A stretch of 64,000 bases of DNA. It comes from Stenotrophomonas sp. ESTM1D_MKCIP4_1 (GTDB taxonomy: Bacteria; Pseudomonadota; Gammaproteobacteria; Xanthomonadales; Xanthomonadaceae). Positions 58,520 through 64,000 of this stretch are shown piece after piece; the stretch's first letter is position 1; every line of letters begins with the position of its first letter. The notes beneath the pieces are model-generated. The model did not search any database and was not told the DNA's origin. It saw only the letters and a program-made list of their open reading frames with translations. The position numbers were made by a program, and so were the translations under genes. The stretch lies in NCBI RefSeq assembly GCF_003086895.1, contig NZ_CP026004.1:1-64000 (forward strand). Direction: 5' to 3'.

Positions 58520-59521
58520 ATGATCACACGACGTAACTTCCTGGCCGGTGGCGCTGCTGCCCTGGCCACGCCCATGCTCGCGGCCTGTGGCCGTGGGCCG
58601 GCCGCTGGCGTGGACGGCGGCACGCTGCTGACCGCCACCGACGTGCACGTGGCCGACTACCCCACCGTGACCGCGGTGAAGTGGATCGGCGAAACGCTGG
58701 AGCGCGAGACCAATGGCCGCCTGCGCCTGCGCCAGTACCACTCGGGCCAGCTGGGCCGCGAATCGGAAGCGATCGACATGGCCCGCTTCGGTGCCATCGA
58801 CATCACCCGCGTCTATGCCGGTGCGCTGAACAACGCTTTCCCGCTGACCCAGGCGCTGTGCCTGCCCTACGTATTCAAATCGGTGGCGCACCAGCGCGCC
58901 GCACTGGATGAGGGCGTGGCCGAGTCGGTCCTGCGGGGCTTCGAGAGCCGCGATCTGGTCGGCCTGGCGATCTACGATTCCGGCGCGCGCTGCTTCTACA
59001 ACACCAAGCATCCCATCGTTGCGCCAAAAGACCTGCACGGTCTGAAGCTGCGCGTGGCCTCGTCGGACATCTTCATCCAGCTGATGCGCCTGCTTGGCGC
59101 CAACCCGACGCCGATGTCGCTGGGCGATACGTTCTCGGGCATGGAAACGCACATGATCGACGGTGCCGAGAACAACATGCGCAGCTTCCACTCCAGCCGT
59201 CATTTCGAGGCTGCGCATTACTGGTCGCAGAGCGATCACTCCTATGCGCCCGACGTGCTGCTGATGTCGCGCGCCAGCTTTGAACGGCTCAGGCCCGATG
59301 ACCGCCAGCTGCTGCTGCACACCGCCCGTGCTTCGGTGAAGGTGATGCGCGAGCACTGGGACGCCTCGGAAAGCGCCGCGCGCCGTGCCGTGCTCGATCT
59401 CGGGGTGAAAGCAAACGAAGTGGACATGCCCGCCTTCCGCGCCGCGGCCCAGCCGCTGCTGAAGCAGTACCTGCAACAGCCGGATATCGCCGCGCTGGTT
59501 GATCGCATCCGCGCTGCCTGA
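58520..59521 (+). CDS. dctP: TRAP transporter solute-binding protein
   Basis: Periplasmic binding protein for an acidic substrate, 333 residues from the ATG at 58520 with GGGAGGG upstream. The N-terminus has a twin-arginine motif TRRNFLAGG and then a lipobox-like LAAC at about 17-20, so it may be a lipidated Tat substrate. DctP features: GQLGRESEAIDMARFGAID, and DLHGLKLRV containing the carboxylate-binding Arg. Together with dctQ and dctM it forms a complete TRAP system; hexuronates or unsaturated oligogalacturonides are likely substrates here. Confidence 0.93.
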   Translation: MITRRNFLAGGAAALATPMLAACGRGPAAGVDGGTLLTATDVHVADYPTVTAVKWIGETLERETNGRLRLRQYHSGQLGRESEAIDMARFGAIDITRVYAGALNNAFPLTQALCLPYVFKSVAHQRAALDEGVAESVLRGFESRDLVGLAIYDSGARCFYNTKHPIVAPKDLHGLKLRVASSDIFIQLMRLLGANPTPMSLGDTFSGMETHMIDGAENNMRSFHSSRHFEAAHYWSQSDHSYAPDVLLMSRASFERLRPDDRQLLLHTARASVKVMREHWDASESAARRAVLDLGVKANEVDMPAFRAAAQPLLKQYLQQPDIAALVDRIRAA

Positions 59522-59531
59522 GGACCCTGCC

Positions 59532-60062
59532 ATGACCGAGACGACGACGCCCGCCGCCGGGCCTGGACAGCGCCTGCTGGACCGCATTGCCGACATCGCC
59601 ATCTACTGTGCCGTCGCCGCCCTGCTGGGGCTGGTGGTGGTGCAGGGCTGGCAGGTGTTCGCCCGCTATGTCATCAACGATTCGCCCAGCTGGACCGAGC
59701 CGGTCACCCTGCTGCTGCTGGCCACGGCGATGAGCCTGGGTGCGGCCTGCGGCGTGCACACCAACCGACACTTCGGCTTCTTCCTGCTGCATGCGTACAT
59801 GAGGGCCGGCCTGCGCCGCGCCGTGGACGTCCTCATCCAGCTGGTCGTGGCCGTGCTGGGCGGTTTCATCGCCTTCTGGTCGGCCGACCTGCTGCTGGAC
59901 GGGCTGGACATCAAGGCTGCCGGTGCGCTGCTGCCGCAGAGCATCAACTACCTGCCGCTGGCTGTGGGCGGTGCGCTGATGGTGCTGTTCGCATTGAACC
60001 GTGCGTGGAAAGCGCTGCAGGCCAGCGACGCTGGCAGCGAAGACGCTGAAGGAGATCGTTGA
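59532..60062 (+). CDS. dctQ: TRAP transporter small permease
   Basis: 176 residues with four membrane helices and the DctQ pattern QVFARYVINDSPSWTEPV. It couples the binding protein to the large permease. It starts 10 bases after dctP and ends 3 bases before dctM. Confidence 0.95.
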   Translation: MTETTTPAAGPGQRLLDRIADIAIYCAVAALLGLVVVQGWQVFARYVINDSPSWTEPVTLLLLATAMSLGAACGVHTNRHFGFFLLHAYMRAGLRRAVDVLIQLVVAVLGGFIAFWSADLLLDGLDIKAAGALLPQSINYLPLAVGGALMVLFALNRAWKALQASDAGSEDAEGDR

Positions 60063-60065
60063 CCC

Positions 60066-61349
60066 ATGGGCATCACCATTCTGTTCGCTGTATTCGGCGT
60101 GCTGCTGCTGCTCGGCGTGCCGGTCGCCTACGCGCTGGCCGCCGCCGCGCTGGCCACCCTGCTCTATCTGGACATTCCTACCATCGTACTGGTGCAGCAG
60201 ATCTCGGCCGGTACCGGCTCAGCCTCGCTGATCGCCATTCCACTGTTCATCTTTGCCGGCGAGATCATGATGCGCGGCGGCATCTCCGAACGCCTGATCG
60301 CTTTGGCCTCGTCGCTGGTCGGCCGCCTTCGCGGCGGTCTCGGCCAGGTCTCGATCCTGTCCTCGCTGTTCTTCGGCGGTGTGTCCGGCTCGGCCATCGC
60401 CGACGTCTCGGCGGTCGGCGGCACGATGATCCCGCAGATGGTCAAGCGCGGTTATGACCGCGATTTCGCCGTCAACGTCAGCATCACCGCCGCGCTGGTG
60501 GCGCTGCTGGTGCCGCCCTCGCACAACCTGATCCTGTTCTCGGCCGCGGCCGGCGGCGGCCTGTCCATCGCCGATCTGTTCGCCGCAGGCATCGTGCCGG
60601 CACTGCTGATGACCGTCGCTCTGATGCTGACCGGCTATGCCGTGGCGCGCCGCCGCGGCTACGGCGTGGAAGTGTTCCCCGGCTGGCGCGCGGTGCTGCT
60701 GCGCATCGTCTCCGCCCTGCCCGGCCTGGGCCTGGTGGCGCTGATCTTCGTCGGCATCCGTGCCGGCATCTTCACTGCAGTGGAAAGTGCGGCCATTGCC
60801 GTGGTCTACGCCCTGCTGGTGACCACGGTGCTGTACCGGCAGCTGCGCTGGCGCGAGTTCTTCGACACGGTCATCCATGCCGCGCGCAGCACTGGCGTGA
60901 TCCTGTTCGTCATCGCCACCGCGGCGGTGTTCGGCTGGCTGCTGGCCTACCTGCAGGTGCCCACGGCTGCAGTGGACTTCCTGCAGTCCTTCGCGCACAG
61001 CCAGTTCATGGTGCTGCTGATGATCGTGGTGATGCTGCTGCTGCTGGGCACGTTCATGGATCTGGCGCCGATGATCCTGATCTGCACGCCGATCTTCCTG
61101 CCCGTGGCGAAGGCCTACGGCATCGATCCGATCCACTTCGGCCTGGTGCTGGTGCTGACCGGCGGCCTCGGCCTGGTGACGCCGCCGGTAGGCTCGGTGC
61201 TGTTCATCGGTACCTCCATCGGCAAGATCACCGTGGGCCAGAGCATGCGCACCATCTGGCCGTTCTGGTTCGCCGCGCTGGCGGTGCTGCTGATCGTCAC
61301 CTTCTTCCCGCAGCTGTCGCTGTGGCTGCCGGCTGCGCTGCGCGCGTGA
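60066..61349 (+). CDS. dctM: TRAP transporter large permease
   Basis: 427 residues, about 12 membrane helices, sodium-coupled uptake subunit. Typical segments are FIFAGEIMMRGGISERLI, SGSAIADVSAVGGTMIP and the C-terminal TGGLGLVTPPVGSVLF. The stop overlaps the pectate lyase start (TGATG), which indicates translational coupling of transport and pectin cleavage. Confidence 0.97.
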   Translation: MGITILFAVFGVLLLLGVPVAYALAAAALATLLYLDIPTIVLVQQISAGTGSASLIAIPLFIFAGEIMMRGGISERLIALASSLVGRLRGGLGQVSILSSLFFGGVSGSAIADVSAVGGTMIPQMVKRGYDRDFAVNVSITAALVALLVPPSHNLILFSAAAGGGLSIADLFAAGIVPALLMTVALMLTGYAVARRRGYGVEVFPGWRAVLLRIVSALPGLGLVALIFVGIRAGIFTAVESAAIAVVYALLVTTVLYRQLRWREFFDTVIHAARSTGVILFVIATAAVFGWLLAYLQVPTAAVDFLQSFAHSQFMVLLMIVVMLLLLGTFMDLAPMILICTPIFLPVAKAYGIDPIHFGLVLVLTGGLGLVTPPVGSVLFIGTSIGKITVGQSMRTIWPFWFAALAVLLIVTFFPQLSLWLPAALRA

Positions 61350-62500
61350 TGCGGCGTCGCGCGCTGCCGCTGCTGCTGGGACTGTGCACGGCCGCCACGG
61401 CGGCCGATGCCGCGCCGCCGCTGGATCCTGCCATCCCGGCCATTCCGGTGGGCAGCTTCAATGACGGTGTGAACCACTGGCGCAGCGGCCATGCGGACGG
61501 CTACGCGCGGCTGCAGCCCCGGCAGTACCGGCAGATCGCCGACAACCTGCTGTTGCTGCAGCGCCACTCCGGTGGCTGGCCGGTGAACCAGGATCCGCTG
61601 CGGATACTGGATGCCGCCGCCCGCGAGGCCGCACGCAAGGCCCAGGACGAGCCCGGCGGCAGCTTCGACAACCGCACCACCTACACCCAGGTGGATTACC
61701 TGGCGGAAGCCTTCACCCGCAGCAGGGATATGCGCTACCGCGATGCTGCCCTGCGGGGGCTGGATTTCATCCTCGACCAGCAGATCGCACCCTGTGGCGG
61801 TTGGCCGCATTCGGTACCGGCGCGCACCGACTACCACGACCGCATCACCTTCGCCGATGACGTGACCAGCGGCGTACTGGCTACCCTGCGCCAGGTGCAG
61901 GTCGCACCGCGCTTCGCCTTTGTCGATGCGGCGCGCCGCGCGCGCGTGGCCACGGCGGTGCAGCGCGGCGATGCCTGCCTGCTGCGACTGCAGGTGCGCC
62001 AGCAGGGGCAACCGACGATCTGGGCCGGCCAGTACGATGCCACCACCCTGCAGCCGGCACCCGGACGCAGGTTTGAACTGGCCGCGCTGGTGACCGACGA
62101 AAGCGTGGACGTGGTGCGTTACCTGATGTCCATTCCCGATCCCTCGCCCCAGACCGTGCAGGCCATCGAAGGCGCACTGGCGTGGTTCCAGGCCAATGCC
62201 CTGCATGGCCTGCGCCTGCAGACCTTTGGCGCTCCGGCCGAGCAGTTCGCCCACCACCGCAGCACGGTGGACCGCCGCCTGCTGGCAGACCCTTCCGCAC
62301 CGCTGTTGTGGGGCCGCTTCCACGACCTGGCCGACAACAGCGTGGTGCTGGCCAACCGCCAGGGCGAACGCCTGCAGAGCTACGACCAGGTCGGCCGCGA
62401 GCGCCGCACCGGCTACCACTGGTACGGCACCTGGCCCCAGGCCCTGCTCGACCGCGACGCGCCGGCCTGGCGCGCGCGTACCGGGCATCTCGCCCCCTGA
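61349..62500 (+). CDS. pelA: Pectate lyase, PL10 type
   Basis: Exported lyase that cleaves de-esterified polygalacturonate by beta-elimination with Ca2+. 383 residues from the ATG at 61349; signal peptide to about 21 (ADA-APP). PL10 alpha-toroid features: GGWPVNQD, SFDNRTTYTQVDYLAEAF, CGGWPHSVPARTDYHDRITFADD (Asp and Arg residues around the active site), and the C-terminal YHWYGTWPQ. It overlaps the dctM stop. Gene symbol by family; the name in this organism may differ. Confidence 0.9.
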   Translation: MRRRALPLLLGLCTAATAADAAPPLDPAIPAIPVGSFNDGVNHWRSGHADGYARLQPRQYRQIADNLLLLQRHSGGWPVNQDPLRILDAAAREAARKAQDEPGGSFDNRTTYTQVDYLAEAFTRSRDMRYRDAALRGLDFILDQQIAPCGGWPHSVPARTDYHDRITFADDVTSGVLATLRQVQVAPRFAFVDAARRARVATAVQRGDACLLRLQVRQQGQPTIWAGQYDATTLQPAPGRRFELAALVTDESVDVVRYLMSIPDPSPQTVQAIEGALAWFQANALHGLRLQTFGAPAEQFAHHRSTVDRRLLADPSAPLLWGRFHDLADNSVVLANRQGERLQSYDQVGRERRTGYHWYGTWPQALLDRDAPAWRARTGHLAP

Positions 62501-62528
62501 ATCCGCATCCGCACCACGGAGGACTCCG

Positions 62529-64000
62529 ATGCTGTCCAGCACCGCCCTGAAATCCCTGTTGGCCGCCACCCTGCTGCTGGCCGTGCCCGCCCTTGCCTGC
62601 GCGCAGGTACAGGCGCCTTCCACGGCGTGGAAGCGCGGCATCGAGAACCAGCGCCAGGCCGACCTGGGCGATGGCACCTTCCTGAACCCGGTGTTCGCCG
62701 GTGACCGGCCCGACCCGTCGGTCCTGAAGGACGGCCAGGACTACTACCTCACCCTGTCCTCGTTCGATGCCTACCCCGGCCTGCCGATCTGGCATTCACG
62801 CGACCTGGTGAACTGGCAGCCGCTGGGCCATGCGATCACCCGGAACGTGGGCGCGATCTGGGCGCCGGACATCGTCAAGCACCAGGGCCGTTACTACATC
62901 TACTTCCCGGCCCGCACCGGCGAACACCGCAGCAACTTCGTGGTCTGGGCCGACAGCATCAAGGGCCCCTGGAGCGAGCCGATCGACATCGGCCTGGGCG
63001 GCTACATCGACCCCGGCCACGCCGTGGGCGAGGACGGCAAGCGCTACCTGTTCCTCAGCGGTGGCGACTACGTGCAGCTGGCCGACGATGGCCTGAGCGT
63101 GGTCGGCACCCCGAAGCACGTCTACGACGGCTGGAAGTACCCGCAAAGCTGGGATGTGGAGGCCTATGCGCAGGAAGGCCCGAAGATCCACTTCCGCGAT
63201 GGCTGGTACTACATGACCACCGCCGTAGGCGGCACCGCCGGACCGCCGACCGGGCACATGGTGATCACCGCACGCTCGCGCTCGATCCACGGGCCATGGG
63301 TGAACGCACCCAACAACCCGATCATGCGCACGCAGTCGGCCGCCGAGCCGTGGTGGTCGCGCGGCCATGCCACGGTGATCGAAGGCACCGACGGGCGCTG
63401 GTGGATGATGTACCACGGCTACGAGAACGGGTACTGGACGCTGGGCCGGCAGGCGCTGCTGGAGCCGATCGAGTGGACCGACGATGGCTGGTTCGTGGCC
63501 AAGGGCGGCGACCTCGGCCAGCCGCTGCGCAAGCCGTCCGGGGAATCGGTGGGCACCCACGGCATGGCCCTGTCCGATGATTTCCGCGGCAAGGCGCTCG
63601 GCCCGCAGTGGTCGTTCTTCAACCCGGCCCAGGATGAATACCGGCGGCTGGGCTTCAGCGGCCAGGGGCTGGTGCTGCAGGGCAAGGGCCAGACCCCGCG
63701 CGACAGCTCGCCGCTGACCGCCATCGCCGGCGACAAGGCCTACCAGTTCGAGGTGGAGATGGATGTCGCACCGGGCGCGGTCGGCGGCGCCCTGCTGTTC
63801 TACAGCGACCGCCTGTACGTGGGCGTGGGCAGCAACGGCGAGAAGTTCATCATGCACCGCTATGGCGAGGAACGCCCCACCCGCTTGGCGCCCAGCGCAA
63901 AGGGCGGCAAGCTGTGGCTGCGGGTGACCAACAACCGGCACATCGTCACCTTCCATTCCAGCACCGATGGCCAGCGCTGGGAAAAGTACCCGGTTCAGAT
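62529..64000 (+). CDS. Glycoside hydrolase family 43, partial (runs off the window)
   Basis: 490 codons are visible without a stop. Signal peptide to about 25 (ACA-QVQ). Five-bladed propeller residues of GH43: base D62 in RPDPSVL, pKa modulator D161 in YIDPGHAV and acid E216 in EGPKI. From about residue 360 a second beta-sandwich domain follows (DDFRGKALGPQWSFFNP), as in arabinofuranosidases/xylosidases with a concanavalin-like C-terminus. It likely trims arabinan or galactan side chains of pectin. It starts 28 bases after the lyase gene, same operon. Confidence 0.9.
   Translation, partial: MLSSTALKSLLAATLLLAVPALACAQVQAPSTAWKRGIENQRQADLGDGTFLNPVFAGDRPDPSVLKDGQDYYLTLSSFDAYPGLPIWHSRDLVNWQPLGHAITRNVGAIWAPDIVKHQGRYYIYFPARTGEHRSNFVVWADSIKGPWSEPIDIGLGGYIDPGHAVGEDGKRYLFLSGGDYVQLADDGLSVVGTPKHVYDGWKYPQSWDVEAYAQEGPKIHFRDGWYYMTTAVGGTAGPPTGHMVITARSRSIHGPWVNAPNNPIMRTQSAAEPWWSRGHATVIEGTDGRWWMMYHGYENGYWTLGRQALLEPIEWTDDGWFVAKGGDLGQPLRKPSGESVGTHGMALSDDFRGKALGPQWSFFNPAQDEYRRLGFSGQGLVLQGKGQTPRDSSPLTAIAGDKAYQFEVEMDVAPGAVGGALLFYSDRLYVGVGSNGEKFIMHRYGEERPTRLAPSAKGGKLWLRVTNNRHIVTFHSSTDGQRWEKYPVQ

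Overview
The window reads as the origin-proximal start of a high-GC gammaproteobacterial chromosome of the Xanthomonadaceae, most likely a Stenotrophomonas species. Base 1 is the first base of the dnaA start codon. The order dnaA-dnaN-recF-gyrB, the tonB-exbB-exbD1-exbD2 cluster, the many large TonB-dependent receptors, and at least seven sites carrying palindromes with GTAG/CTAC ends (the SMAG type of REP known from S. maltophilia) support this. Enzymes for pectin point to a plant- or soil-associated lifestyle. Species assignment is inference.

Layout. 1-7263: replication genes dnaA, dnaN, recF, gyrB, with DnaA boxes on both sides of dnaN and a cluster of parS-type centromere sites from the dnaN terminator to the end of recF. 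7331-10374: CPBP membrane protease, M48 lipoprotein protease, periplasmic TPR protein. 10518-12943: the TonB energy-transduction operon. 13142-20762: housekeeping genes (cardiolipin synthase, pdxJ, radical SAM protein, 2OG-Fe(II) oxygenase, fructose-1,6-bisphosphatase, aromatic aminotransferase), separated by repeats, one of which holds a transposase remnant. 20931-27645: two TonB-dependent receptors, the second with a Fur-box-like palindrome, followed by an OmpR/EnvZ-type two-component pair. 27728-32093: two small unknown proteins and the Ku-LigD end-joining pair. 32198-35513: a lone large TonB receptor and a small membrane protein. 35610-40870: an alcohol/aldehyde dehydrogenase operon with a DUF779 gene, a clear sigma-54 promoter, and a divergent AcoR-like activator.

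41092-64000 (running off the end) is a carbohydrate utilisation locus that I interpret as being for pectin/rhamnogalacturonan. It has KDPG aldolase and a KDG-type sugar kinase; two very large paralogous TonB receptors; a 1272-residue exported protein of unknown family; a three-gene exported esterase operon (alpha/beta hydrolase, type B carboxylesterase, rhamnogalacturonan-acetylesterase-like SGNH hydrolase); and a divergent operon with a ketopentenoate-hydratase-like enzyme, a TRAP transporter (dctPQM), a PL10-type pectate lyase and a GH43 glycosidase cut by the window end. The logic would be: secreted lyase, glycosidase and esterases cut and deacetylate pectin; the TonB receptors, powered by the TonB/ExbBD system also encoded here, import oligomers into the periplasm; the TRAP system moves acidic monomers or dimers across the inner membrane; and KDG kinase plus KDPG aldolase feed the products into pyruvate and glyceraldehyde-3-phosphate. 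Three almost identical 15-bp operator-like sequences (TGAC-N7-GTCA) lie upstream of the kinase/aldolase genes and of both large receptors, which ties these units into one candidate regulon. No regulator gene for it is in the window.
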